Shown: positions 27,902 through 36,893, numbered from the stretch's first letter. The stretch is DNA of 64,000 bases from Rhizobiales bacterium 64-17 (GCA_001899285.1 MKWA01000004.1:1-64000); one strand, 5' to 3'. Numbers and translations: made by a program. Notes: generated from the sequence alone by a model not told the origin.

Positions 27902-29286
27902 CAGCTTGCGACTTTGTACTCCGCCGGCTGCGCCAGCACAGGATGGATGAAATGGCCGTTGCCCGGTTCCGCTAGCACACGGGTGCCATCGAACACCATC
28001 GCGCCGCGCAGGAATGTCGCCACCGGGCGATACGGCAACTCGATCCCGGCATAGGGGCTCCAGCTCACGAAATTATGCCCGCTGGCCGCCGGATCGTACC
28101 GATGCGGCCGATGCGCCATCACCACAATGTCGGCATCGCGGCCGACTTCCAGCGCGCCCTTGCGGTGGCCGATGCGGAACAGCCGCGCCGGATTGGCCGC
28201 CAGCAGACGCGCGGCGAAGCTCACATCCAGGCGCCGCTCGGTCAGCCCCTTGAGCAGCAGCGCATAGAGCACTTCGAGGCCCGGCACGCCGGACGAATTC
28301 TTCAGCATGTCCGGATTGGTCTTGCGATCCTCCGACCAGCTCACGTGGTCGGTGGAGACCACGGTAACATTGCCGGCCGCGAGATGACGCCACAACGCCT
28401 CGACCTCGCGGCGCGGGCGGATCGGCGGATTGATCTTCGCCTTGCCGCCGAGCCGGGCGACATCGTTCTCTTCATCGAGCGTCAGATAATGAATGCAAGC
28501 CTCGATGGTGGCGTCGAAACCCTGCGCGCGATAGCCGGCGCAGAGATCGTAGCCGCGCCCCACCGAGCAGTGCACAATGTGGCCGGAGCAGCCGGCGTCG
28601 GCGGCGAGTTCGTACACTTCTGCCATCGCCAGCGTTTCGGTCGCCGGCGGACGCGACAGGCCGTGCGCGCGATAATCGCGAATGCCGGAGGCTTCGACCT
28701 CGGCCATCGCTGCGCGCACCATCTCGTCGTTTTCGTTGTGCACGCCGGCGGCGAGACCATGCGCCGCGATCGCCTTGAAGCAGGCATGCAGGGTTTGCGG
28801 GGGAATGCGCGGGAAACGCTTCGGGTCGGTGCAGAAGGTCGAGAACTTGAACGCAGCAGCACCGGCCGCGACCATATCGCCGATATATTTGGCGCCGTCC
28901 TCGGGATTGATAGTCGCATACAGCGCAAAGTCGACGCGCGACTGCGGCCCGGCCTCCGCCACCTTCTGGCGCACGCGGTCGCCGGTGCAGACCAGAAAGC
29001 CCGCGTCGTACGGCATATCGACGATGGTGGTCACACCGCCGGCCGCCGCCGATCGGGTCGACCAGATGAAATCCTCCTGGTCTTTCTGCGACCGAGAATG
29101 CGTCTGCGCATCGATCGCGCCGGGCAACACATAAGCCTCGCCGAAATCGTGACGCTCTTTCGCCTGCGGCGCCGGTCCGCTGCCGACCCGCTCGACAAGA
29201 CCGCCGCGCACCGCCACATAACCGTCGTCGATGACATGGTCGGCCAGCACGACGCGGCCGGTGACAACAAGATCGAAATCACTCAT
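27901..29286 (-). CDS. Hydantoinase/dihydropyrimidinase-family cyclic amidohydrolase
   Basis: A 461-aa member of the dihydropyrimidinase/allantoinase branch of the amidohydrolase superfamily, which opens cyclic ureides to N-carbamoyl acids. The binuclear metal set is mostly present: carbamylated lysine candidate K147 (AAFKFSTF), H183 (VHNEND), H239 (HIVHCS) and D313 (STDHVSW). The first metal motif, normally D-x-H-x-H, reads DAQTH, so the first histidine is glutamine (Q61). It could use one metal or a rearranged site. It follows livF by 9 nt and is coupled to the carbamoylase. Confidence 0.85.
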   Translation of the reverse strand: MSDFDLVVTGRVVLADHVIDDGYVAVRGGLVERVGSGPAPQAKERHDFGEAYVLPGAIDAQTHSRSQKDQEDFIWSTRSAAAGGVTTIVDMPYDAGFLVCTGDRVRQKVAEAGPQSRVDFALYATINPEDGAKYIGDMVAAGAAAFKFSTFCTDPKRFPRIPPQTLHACFKAIAAHGLAAGVHNENDEMVRAAMAEVEASGIRDYRAHGLSRPPATETLAMAEVYELAADAGCSGHIVHCSVGRGYDLCAGYRAQGFDATIEACIHYLTLDEENDVARLGGKAKINPPIRPRREVEALWRHLAAGNVTVVSTDHVSWSEDRKTNPDMLKNSSGVPGLEVLYALLLKGLTERRLDVSFAARLLAANPARLFRIGHRKGALEVGRDADIVVMAHRPHRYDPAASGHNFVSWSPYAGIELPYRPVATFLRGAMVFDGTRVLAEPGNGHFIHPVLAQPAEYKVAS

Positions 29287-29295
29287 CGGATGTAC

Positions 29296-30012
29296 TCACT
29301 CATGACCGGCGGAAACGAAGACATCGAACAGGTTTTCATCCTGCTTGGCCTGCTGCGACGTACCGGAGAACGCCAGCGAACCGGACGTCATCACGCAGAC
29401 ATGTTCGGCGAAATCGAGCGCGCGGGTGGTGTTCTGCTCCACCAGCAGGATGGTCACACCCTGCGCCCTGAGCGTCGCAAGCGCCGCGAAGCACTGATCG
29501 ACCATTTTCGGCATCAGACCGAGCGACAGTTCGTCGATCAGCAGCAGTTTCGGCTCCGCCATCAGCGCACGGCCCATGGCCAGCATCTGCTGTTCGCCAC
29601 CGGACAGCGAGCCGGAGATTTGCTTGCGGCGATCCGACAGACGCGGAAACAGGTCGTAGACACGCGCACGATTGGCGGCGTCGTTGCGCGTGGACAAGTG
29701 ATAACCGCCGACAGTCAGATTTTCCTCGACGGTCAGATCGGTGAACAACCGCCGCCCCTCCGGCACCAGCGCAATCCCGAGATCGACACGGCGCACCGGC
29801 GGCACATGGGTGATGTCCTCACCGTTGAACAGGATGCGACCACCCTGCACCGCGGTGTGGCCCATGATCGCCATGATGGTCGAGGTCTTGCCCGCGCCGT
29901 TAGGGCCGAGCAATGCCAGCGCCGACTTGTCCGGCAATTCAAAGCTGACGTCCGTGACGGCTCGCACCGGACCGTAGCCGCAGCTCATGTTCTCAAGCCG
30001 CAGCATGGTCAT
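29296..30012 (-). CDS. livF: Branched-chain-type ABC transporter ATPase LivF
   Basis: A 238-aa ATPase with Walker A GPNGAGKTS, signature SGSLSGGEQQMLAMGRAL, Walker B LLLIDELSLGL and H-loop LLVEQN. The combination VPEGRRLF and LVEQN is typical of LivF. It overlaps the end of livG by 20 bases (an ATG at 30006 is also possible). It supplies energy with LivG for the importer that begins this operon. Confidence 0.92.
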   Translation of the reverse strand: MTMLRLENMSCGYGPVRAVTDVSFELPDKSALALLGPNGAGKTSTIMAIMGHTAVQGGRILFNGEDITHVPPVRRVDLGIALVPEGRRLFTDLTVEENLTVGGYHLSTRNDAANRARVYDLFPRLSDRRKQISGSLSGGEQQMLAMGRALMAEPKLLLIDELSLGLMPKMVDQCFAALATLRAQGVTILLVEQNTTRALDFAEHVCVMTSGSLAFSGTSQQAKQDENLFDVFVSAGHE

Positions 30013-30757
30013 CCGCCTTCCCGATATAGGCTTCGCGCACCGCCTTGTCGGCCATCACCTCGGCGGGCGCGCCGTCGGCGATGATGCGGCCGCCGTCGAG
30101 CACCAGCAGCCGCTTGCACACACGCATCACCTCACGGAGATTGTGCTCGATCAGCACGGTGGTCAGACCTTCGGCATTGAGCGCCGCCAGCGTGTCGGCC
30201 TGCTGCTCTGCCTCGCGATGGTTCAGGCCGGCCAGCGGCTCATCGAGAATGATGACGGACGGATCGACCGCGAGGGCACGGGCGACCTCCAGCCGCTTGA
30301 GATGGCCGAGCGGCAAGGCGCTGACGGCCCTATCCTCCATTCCGCCGAGGCCGACCTTGGCAAGAATCGCCGCGGCGCGGCTGTTTTCCGCCGCGCGCCG
30401 CCAGTGGAAAATCGCGGTAAGAGGATTGGCGGTGATCTTGTGTCCGGCGGCGAGCGCGGTGTTTTCCAGCACGGTCATTGAGCGGAACGGCCGCACGATC
30501 TGATGGGTGATGGCGAGCCCCTTGGCGATCCGCGCCGCCGTCGGCAGGCGCGTCACGTTCTGACCATCGAGCATGACGCGGCCGGTATCGGGCGCGAGCA
30601 CACCGGCGATGATGCGCAGCAGTGTCGTCTTGCCGGCGCCGTTCGGCCCGATCAAGCCGACGATCTCGCCCTTGCCAACTGAGAAATTGACATCGGTCAG
30701 CGCCTGCACGCCACCGAAGCGGATCGACACGGATTCGACCTGGAGGACATTGGTCAT
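29993..30757 (-). CDS. livG: Branched-chain-type ABC transporter ATPase LivG
   Basis: A 254-aa ATPase with Walker A GPNGAGKTT, the LivG segment AKGLAITHQIVRPFRSMTVLEN, a modified signature (LPLGHLKRLEVARAL), Walker B VIILDEPLAGL and H-loop IEHNL. The C-terminal VREAYIGK is characteristic of LivG. It overlaps the livM stop (ATGA) and partners LivF. Confidence 0.92.
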   Translation of the reverse strand: MTNVLQVESVSIRFGGVQALTDVNFSVGKGEIVGLIGPNGAGKTTLLRIIAGVLAPDTGRVMLDGQNVTRLPTAARIAKGLAITHQIVRPFRSMTVLENTALAAGHKITANPLTAIFHWRRAAENSRAAAILAKVGLGGMEDRAVSALPLGHLKRLEVARALAVDPSVIILDEPLAGLNHREAEQQADTLAALNAEGLTTVLIEHNLREVMRVCKRLLVLDGGRIIADGAPAEVMADKAVREAYIGKADDHAAA

Positions 30758-31602
30758 GCGCGGCGCAGCCTCCGCGTCAGAGAGTTTACGATGCCGGCGA
30801 GACCGCCGGGCGCGAACCGCGTCACCAGCACCAGCAGGCCGCCGAAGATCAGCAGGCGATAGTCGTTGATGAAGCGGAACACTTCCGGCAGCAACGTGAG
30901 AATGATGGTGGCGGCGACCACGCCCCAGGTCGAGCCGGTGCCGCCGATCACCACCATGGCCATCAGCGTGACCGACAGAATGAACCCGAACGAATCCGGC
31001 ACGATGAACTGCGTGAAATAGGTGTAGAGCCCACCCGCCAGACCGGCGATGGCGGTGCCGAGCGCGAAGGCCAGCAGCTTGTAGCTGGACGCCGGGATCG
31101 CCACGGTGCGCGCCGCCTGCTCGTCGTCACCGACGGCGCGGAATGCAAAGCCGAGCCAGCTCCGGTTCAGATACAGGCTGAACGCGATGGTCGCCGCGGC
31201 GAACAGCAGGATCATCACCGCGTTGCCCTCGGCGCCAAGGCCGCTGCCGGGAATCTTGCTGATGCCCATCTCGGCGCCGAGCCAGTGCTGCTTGCGCACG
31301 AAGCCGACGAACAGGAAGCTGACGCCGATGGTCGTCACCGCGAGGAAATCCTCGCGCAGCCGCACCGAGGCGAAGCCGACGACAAATCCGAGAATTCCCG
31401 CGACGACTGCGCCGGCGATCAACGCCACCGGCACCGGATAGCCAGCGACCGCGCACAGCGCCGCCGCATAGGCGCCCGCACCATAGAATGCGCCATGGCC
31501 CAGACTGAACTGACCGCAGAAGCCCGTGATCATATTGAGGCTGACGGCCAGCATGATGTTGATGCCGACGATCGACAGCAGACTGTAGGTGTACAGGCTC
31601 AT
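30754..31602 (-). CDS. livM: Branched-chain-type ABC transporter permease LivM
   Basis: A 282-aa permease with about eight hydrophobic helices. Diagnostic blocks are LNMITGFCGQFSLGHGAFYGAGAYAAA, FRAVGDDEQAARTVAIPASSYKLLAFALGTAIAGLAGGLY and VVIGGTGSTWGVVAAT. The start overlaps the livH stop by four bases. It is a stand-alone LivM, in contrast to the fused version at 36986-39487. Confidence 0.92.
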   Translation of the reverse strand: MSLYTYSLLSIVGINIMLAVSLNMITGFCGQFSLGHGAFYGAGAYAAALCAVAGYPVPVALIAGAVVAGILGFVVGFASVRLREDFLAVTTIGVSFLFVGFVRKQHWLGAEMGISKIPGSGLGAEGNAVMILLFAAATIAFSLYLNRSWLGFAFRAVGDDEQAARTVAIPASSYKLLAFALGTAIAGLAGGLYTYFTQFIVPDSFGFILSVTLMAMVVIGGTGSTWGVVAATIILTLLPEVFRFINDYRLLIFGGLLVLVTRFAPGGLAGIVNSLTRRLRRA

Positions 31603-32480
31603 GCGCGGGCACCGGTCAGTCCCTGCGGCCGAACCATCAGGACGATAATGAGGAACAGGAAGGCGAGCGCATCGCGGTCGAGATAGGAGCCGACCAAAAT
31701 AGTGCCGAACGATTCGACAAGACCGAGCGCGAGGCTGGCGATCAGCGTACCGCGCATCGATCCGAGTCCGCCGAGAACGATGATCGCCAGCGCCTTGTAG
31801 CTGACGACAAAGCCCATGCTCGGCTCGACGAAATTGTTGAGCAGCGCGATCAGAGCGCCGGCAAGCGCCGCCAGCGCCGAGCCGATCATGAAATTGAGAT
31901 AGCGGACCTTGATGGCATCGACGCCGAAACTGGTGGCGATGGTCGGGTTCGAGACGGTCGCGCGCCAGGCGACGCCGACACGAGTGCGGGTAGTGAACAG
32001 CGCGAGCGCCGTCAGACAGACCACCGACAAAACGATCATCGCGATCTGCACCGTGTTGATCGTGACGCCGAACAACTGATGGATCTCGGTCGGATAGGGA
32101 TTGCGCGTGAAAGTCAGCCCCTGTTCGCCGAACAGGATGCGAAAACCGTCTTCCATAAAGATCAGCAGACCCATGGACGCGATCATCGCAACGTATGGCG
32201 GGTGCTTCAGCAGCGGCTCGTACAGCAGACGATAGATCGCCGGGCCGAGCAGCGCGGAGGCGACAATCGCCACGACAATGCCGAGCGCGATGCTGCCGGT
32301 GGCATTGGCGACGATCACAGTGATGAACGCGCCGAACGCGTAAACCGCGGCGTGCGCGATATGCAGGATGCGCAACAGGCCATAGACCAGCGTCAGGCCG
32401 ATCGCCATCAGCGCATACATGGCCCCGAAGATCAGGCCGTTGAGAGTGAGATCGACGTAATACACGGGGTCCGGATCCAT
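31599..32480 (-). CDS. livH: Branched-chain-type ABC transporter permease LivH
   Basis: A permease of the LivH type: LTLNGLIFGAMYALMAIGLTLVYGLLRILHIAHA at the N-terminus and IVLGGLGSMRGTLIASLALGLVES near the C-terminus. The ORF opens with a GTG at 32525, just after the livK stop; the ATG at 32480 gives the usual length of 293 aa and is preferred, although its Shine-Dalgarno is weak. It partners LivM in the first transporter. Confidence 0.91.
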   Translation of the reverse strand: MDPDPVYYVDLTLNGLIFGAMYALMAIGLTLVYGLLRILHIAHAAVYAFGAFITVIVANATGSIALGIVVAIVASALLGPAIYRLLYEPLLKHPPYVAMIASMGLLIFMEDGFRILFGEQGLTFTRNPYPTEIHQLFGVTINTVQIAMIVLSVVCLTALALFTTRTRVGVAWRATVSNPTIATSFGVDAIKVRYLNFMIGSALAALAGALIALLNNFVEPSMGFVVSYKALAIIVLGGLGSMRGTLIASLALGLVESFGTILVGSYLDRDALAFLFLIIVLMVRPQGLTGARA

Positions 32481-32528
32481 AAGGATGCGGGACGCCGGAG
32501 AGCGCCCCGCATCAAAAGTGTCCACGCC

Positions 32529-33710
32529 TTATTCGGTCGGCGGGGCGAGCAGCTTCAGATCGTCGATCCAGGCGTAGTGGACAAACTTGCCGCCCTTCAC
32601 CACGTTGACGTTCATCGGCATGTTGATCTCGCGCAGCGCGTTGAAGCTGACGAGCTTGCCGGCGAGATGGTCGAAATCCTTGGTGTTGGCGAGCGCGTCG
32701 CGCACCTTCGCCTGATCGAGCGAGCCGGCGCGCTTGATCGCATCCGCCATCAGCACGATCGCCGAATAGACGGTCGCGCCGACGTTTTCACCCGGATAGC
32801 CGGCACGCTTCTGGAATTCGGCGAGATAGGACTTGAGCTGCGCGCTGTCGCGGTCGCGGTTGAGGCCGCCGACGATGTACACGCCCTCCACCGCCTGCCC
32901 GGCGATCTCGATCAGCTTCTGCGCGTCAAACGCCTGCGAGCCAATGATCGGCACCGTGATGCCGGCGGCACGCAACTGTGTCACCAGCGGACCGGCGGTG
33001 AAGAAATAGCCGGTGACATAGATCGCCTGCGGATTGTCGCGCTTCACGCTGGCGACGATCGAGCCGAACTGCCGATCGCGCAGCGGATAGGAGTATTCGC
33101 CGAGGATCTTGATGCCGAACTGACCGGCGGCGCTCTTGAAGCCTTCGAGCGTGGCTTGGCCGTAATCGTTGTCCATCGAGATGACGGAGATCTGCTTGTG
33201 GCCGAGCACATCGCCGACAAACTTGGCGCCGGCGCGTCCTTGCGGCTGACCGAGGTGAACGGTGCGGAACACATAGTTGCCGGACCGGGTGATGTCCGGG
33301 TGCACGCCGTAAGCCGAGATGAACGGCACGCCGGCTTTCTGGAACACCGGCGCAGCAGCGCGGCCGGACGCCGAATAGCTGCCGGACACCGCGAACTTCA
33401 CGCCATCTTGGCCGACCAGCTTGTTGGCGGTGAACACCGCTTCGTCGGTCTTGGCCTGATCGTCATAGATGACCAGTTCGATTTTCTGCCCGAGCACGCC
33501 GCCCTTGGCATTGATGTCCTGAACGGCAAGTTCGGCAGCCACCTTGGCGGAGACGCCATCGGTCGCGGCCGGGCCGGTGAGCGGCGCCTGGAAGCCGATC
33601 TTGATCTGGGCGGTCGCGGTTGTCGCCACCGCAACGCTGAACGCCAGCGCGGCACCGATGCGCACCGCGGCGCGGGCGACAGGGAAACCAAGCGGGAAAT
33701 GATGAAGCAT
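32529..33710 (-). CDS. livK: Branched-chain-type ABC transporter substrate-binding protein LivK
   Basis: The 393-aa periplasmic receptor has a signal peptide ending TTATAQ and then IKIGFQAPLTGPAATDG, the usual start of type I binding proteins (Peripla_BP_6). The ATG at 33710 has GAGG eight bases upstream, so it is chosen over the long ORF start at 33830. It is the first gene of the ten-gene operon (livKHMGF, hydantoinase, carbamoylase, DUF917, urocanase-like, ubiD). Its ligand is therefore probably the pathway substrate rather than leucine. Confidence 0.9.
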   Translation of the reverse strand: MLHHFPLGFPVARAAVRIGAALAFSVAVATTATAQIKIGFQAPLTGPAATDGVSAKVAAELAVQDINAKGGVLGQKIELVIYDDQAKTDEAVFTANKLVGQDGVKFAVSGSYSASGRAAAPVFQKAGVPFISAYGVHPDITRSGNYVFRTVHLGQPQGRAGAKFVGDVLGHKQISVISMDNDYGQATLEGFKSAAGQFGIKILGEYSYPLRDRQFGSIVASVKRDNPQAIYVTGYFFTAGPLVTQLRAAGITVPIIGSQAFDAQKLIEIAGQAVEGVYIVGGLNRDRDSAQLKSYLAEFQKRAGYPGENVGATVYSAIVLMADAIKRAGSLDQAKVRDALANTKDFDHLAGKLVSFNALREINMPMNVNVVKGGKFVHYAWIDDLKLLAPPTE

Positions 33711-33838
33711 CGTCTTGTCCTCAATCTCCGTCGGGCGCCGGACGTGGCCCCGCATAGGGTTTATCGCACCGCCTCCCGGCTCTACGGCAGGGCGCATCAA
33801 AGCTTGGAACGCGCCATCGGCGCCGACCAATACCGATT

Positions 33839-33863
33839 GATAATGTCAGCCATCAGATTTATC
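33839..33863. promoter_or_regulatory. Candidate LysR-type operator between livK and the double LysR gene
   Basis: GATAA and TTATC form an inverted pair spaced by 15 bases in an AT-rich stretch 30 bases upstream of the regulator start. The T/A dyad resembles LTTR sites. No second half-site was confirmed. Confidence 0.35.
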
Positions 33864-33892
33864 TATACCCCTGTCGCAGAAGGGTCGAGGGG

Positions 33893-35716
33893 ATGGATTT
33901 CCGGCAGTTGCAATATTTTGCAGCGGTGGTGGAGCAGCGCAGCCTGAGCGCCGCAGCGCGGCTGTGCGGCGTGACGCAACCGACCCTGAGCGCGCAGATG
34001 CAGCGGCTCGAAGCCGAACTCAACGATGTCCTGTTCACCCGCACGCCGGTCGGCCTGCAGCCAACCAAATCCGCGCAACATCTGCTTCGTCGCGTGATGC
34101 CGCTGCTCGATGATGTCGTGCACGGCGCCCGCTATCTCCGCTCCGGCAGTTCCGAGCCGGTGCAGACGCTGGAGATCGCCCTCGACTATTCGCCGGCCTG
34201 TCTGCTGATGCAGCTCGCACGGCAGGCGGCGCATGAAGTGGAAAACCACGCGCCGCATATCAAGGTGATGCTGTTCAACGTCGAGAGCAGCACGCGCACC
34301 TTGCCGGCGATCCGGCTGCGTCATGAGGCCGCGGCGCCATCAGCCCGCGCCCCGACGGATCAGTGGCTGCTGGTCGCGCTCAAAGGACAGATGGACGACA
34401 GCGATGACGGACAACGACAAAGGCTGCTGGAAGGCGTCATCGACGTGCCGGCGCTTCCGGCCCCGATCCGCACCTTGCTGCAAGGCGCCGGCACCGCCGC
34501 GACGTTGCGTTTCCACGACGACGAGCCCGCCGATCTGATCGCCGCGCTGCTGACGCAAAACCGCGGGCCGCTCCTGGTCCCGCGGCTGGCGGTAAACCCG
34601 GAAATCCTGCGGCATCCCCGGCTGGCGGTGCGCGTCGTCACCAGACAGCTCCCTGCCCTCGCTATTGCAGTCGATTGCACCGATCCCGACGATTCAGTGC
34701 CAAGCGCCTTCCGCCGCGCGATCCAGGGGGCCATCCGGGCGCGTTTGCGCGAGCCGGTCGCAACGGCACCATCGCTACCCGGTGCTCTGGACGATGCTCT
34801 GCCGGAAACCCGTCAGCTCCGCTACTTCCTGCGCGTCTGCGACGAAGGCAGCATCACGCGCGCCGCGGCGAAGCTCAATGTGGTTCAGCCTGCCGTCAGC
34901 ATGCAGATCCGCGCGCTGGAACAAAACCTCGGGAGCAAGCTGTTCGACCGCTCGGCGCAAGGCATCCATCTCACGCCGTTTGGCCGCAGAGTTCGCGCCA
35001 TCTATTCGCCGATCCTCGATACGCTGCAAACCGTCGCGCGGCCGTCCCCTGCAATCCGCAGGCGGACGGCGACGGTCATGCGCGTCGGCGTGCTGCCCGG
35101 TCTCGACGAGGACAGCCTGCTGGTGCAGGCGACGACCGCAACGATCCTCGAATGGCGCAAGTCCTTCGCCAATGTGGAGTTGAAGATCGTCGAGTCGCAC
35201 AGCGGCGTCCTGCTCGACTGGCTTGCGGACAATGTGATCGACATCGCCATCGTCGAGGACATGCATGCCCACCGCTCGTTGCAGGAGACGGTGCTCGGCT
35301 CGGAACCGCTGTCGATCCTGACCGCGAGCCATTCCGCGATCTGCCCGCGCGGCCCCATCAAGATGACGGACATCGCCAAGCTCGATCTCGTCCTGCCGAC
35401 GGTGCGTCACGGATTGCGGGCATTGCTGGAGCGCAAATTCGCCGATGCCGGCCTGCCGCTCGTCCCCAAGCTCGAACTCGACTCGATGGCTGCCGCCGTT
35501 CGCCTGGTGAAATCGGGAGGATGGGCGACGGTGATGCCGTCGTCGGCGGTGCAGCGCAGCCTCGACAATCAGATTCTGGAAGCCCATCCGATCGTCAAAC
35601 CGGCGATCATGCGCGAACTGCGCGCCGTCCAGTTGCCGCGCCACCGCAAGCGGCCATGGGAAGGCGAGTTCATCGCTTTCCTGCACGCACGGTTGTCGTC
35701 GCAGCTCTCCGCCTGA
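33893..35716 (+). CDS. Tandem double LysR-type transcriptional regulator (607 aa)
   Basis: The protein contains two complete LysR DNA-binding domains: residues 1-60 (DFRQLQYFAAVVEQRSLSAA, CGVTQPTLSAQMQRLE) and 307-365 (LRYFLRVCDEGSITRAA, VVQPAVSMQIRALE). The first is followed by a poorly conserved region (about 90-290) where a degenerate effector domain would be. The second is followed by a recognisable LTTR effector domain (from about 390). Typical LysR proteins are near 300 aa, so this is twice the size. A GAGGGG motif precedes the ATG. Divergent from livK, it is the likely regulator of that operon. Confidence 0.88.
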   Translation: MDFRQLQYFAAVVEQRSLSAAARLCGVTQPTLSAQMQRLEAELNDVLFTRTPVGLQPTKSAQHLLRRVMPLLDDVVHGARYLRSGSSEPVQTLEIALDYSPACLLMQLARQAAHEVENHAPHIKVMLFNVESSTRTLPAIRLRHEAAAPSARAPTDQWLLVALKGQMDDSDDGQRQRLLEGVIDVPALPAPIRTLLQGAGTAATLRFHDDEPADLIAALLTQNRGPLLVPRLAVNPEILRHPRLAVRVVTRQLPALAIAVDCTDPDDSVPSAFRRAIQGAIRARLREPVATAPSLPGALDDALPETRQLRYFLRVCDEGSITRAAAKLNVVQPAVSMQIRALEQNLGSKLFDRSAQGIHLTPFGRRVRAIYSPILDTLQTVARPSPAIRRRTATVMRVGVLPGLDEDSLLVQATTATILEWRKSFANVELKIVESHSGVLLDWLADNVIDIAIVEDMHAHRSLQETVLGSEPLSILTASHSAICPRGPIKMTDIAKLDLVLPTVRHGLRALLERKFADAGLPLVPKLELDSMAAAVRLVKSGGWATVMPSSAVQRSLDNQILEAHPIVKPAIMRELRAVQLPRHRKRPWEGEFIAFLHARLSSQLSA

Positions 35717-35729
35717 CAACGACGCTCGA

Positions 35730-36893
35730 TCAAAACGACCGCGGCAGACCGAGGATGTGCTCGGCCACGTAGCTCAGGATCAGGTTGGTGGAGATCGGCG
35801 CCACCTGATAGAGCCGTGTCTCGCGGAATTTGCGCTCGACATCATATTCGGAAGCGAAGCCGAAGCCGCCATGGAACTGGATGCAGGCATTGGCCGCTTC
35901 CCATGACGCCTTGGCGGCGAGGTATTTCGCCATATTGGCCTGCGCGCCGCACGGCTGATGCGCGTCGTAAAGCCGGCACGCCTCGAACCGCATCAGGTTC
36001 GCGGCCTCGACCTCGATGAAGCTTTCGGCGATCGGGAATTGCACACCCTGATTCTGGCCGATCGGCCGGCCGAACACGATCCGCTCCTTGGCATAGGCCG
36101 AGACCTTGTCGACGAACCAGTAGCCGTCGCCGATACATTCGGCGGCAATCAAGGTGCGCTCGGCGTTCAAGCCGGTGAGGATATATTTGAAGCCCTGCCC
36201 TTCCTCGCCGATCAGGTTCTCCGCCGGGATTTCTAAATTGTCGAAGAACAGTTCGTTGGTCTCGTGATTGACCATGTTGAGGATCGGCCGCACGGTCATG
36301 CCCTTGCCGATCGCCTGTTTCAGATCGACCAGGAAGATCGATAGTCCTTCCGACTTCTTCTTGACCTGATCGAGCGGCGTGGTGCGCGCCAGCAGGATCA
36401 TCAAGTCGGAATGCTGGATGCGCGAGATCCAGACCTTCTGGCCATTGATGACGTAGCGGTCACCCTGCTTCACCGCCGTGGTCTTGATCTTGGTCGTATC
36501 GGTGCCGGTGGTCGGCTCGGTCACGCCCATGGACTGCAACCGCAGTTCTCCCGTGGCGATCTTCGGCAGATAGCGCTTGCGCTGCTCCTCCGAGCCGTGC
36601 CGGATCAGCGTATTCATATTGTACATCTGCCCGTGGCAGGCACCGGAATTGCCGCCGGCGCGGTTGATCTCCTCCATGATGATCGACGCCTCGGTCAGAC
36701 CGAGGCCGGAGCCGCCATACTCTTCGGGGATCAGCGCCGCCATCCAGCCGGCCCTGGTCAACGCATCGACGAATTCTTCCGGGTAGCCGCGCTGCTCATC
36801 GACCTTGCGGTGATATTCCCCCGGAAATTCCGCGCACAGCGCCCGCACCGCCTCACGAATATCCTGATGCTGATCGCCGGCGATGGTTTGCAT
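35730..36893 (-). CDS. Acyl-CoA dehydrogenase family protein
   Basis: This 387-aa flavoprotein has the standard fold: an N-terminal helical domain (LIPEEYGGSGLGLTEA), the FAD-binding segment SMGVTEPTTGTDTTKIKTTA, WISRIQHSD, and the C-terminal helices with QFHGGFGFASEYDVERKFRE and RLYQVAPISTN. It catalyses FAD-dependent alpha,beta-desaturation of an unidentified acyl-CoA. It lies 92 bases downstream of the fused Liv protein on the same strand and converges with the double LysR gene, so it probably belongs to the livH-livMGF operon. Confidence 0.88.
   Translation of the reverse strand: MQTIAGDQHQDIREAVRALCAEFPGEYHRKVDEQRGYPEEFVDALTRAGWMAALIPEEYGGSGLGLTEASIIMEEINRAGGNSGACHGQMYNMNTLIRHGSEEQRKRYLPKIATGELRLQSMGVTEPTTGTDTTKIKTTAVKQGDRYVINGQKVWISRIQHSDLMILLARTTPLDQVKKKSEGLSIFLVDLKQAIGKGMTVRPILNMVNHETNELFFDNLEIPAENLIGEEGQGFKYILTGLNAERTLIAAECIGDGYWFVDKVSAYAKERIVFGRPIGQNQGVQFPIAESFIEVEAANLMRFEACRLYDAHQPCGAQANMAKYLAAKASWEAANACIQFHGGFGFASEYDVERKFRETRLYQVAPISTNLILSYVAEHILGLPRSF

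Noticed and set aside
26642-29286. Reading the hydantoinase/carbamoylase pair as a plain allantoinase/allantoate amidohydrolase
   Set aside because: Possible on family grounds, but DUF917 and the urocanase-like genes in the same tight operon fit thiohydantoin chemistry better; kept as the main alternative.
28075-30084. 669-aa plus-strand ORF opposite the hydantoinase and livF genes
   Set aside because: Antisense shadow; the minus strand carries complete family motifs throughout.
22507-33710. Assigning the whole ergothioneine pathway here
   Set aside because: No ergothionase-type ammonia-lyase is encoded in the window, so only the later steps are proposed.
32079-33947. 622-aa plus-strand ORF opposite livH and livK
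   Set aside because: Antisense shadow that even overlaps the divergent regulator start; no conserved motifs.
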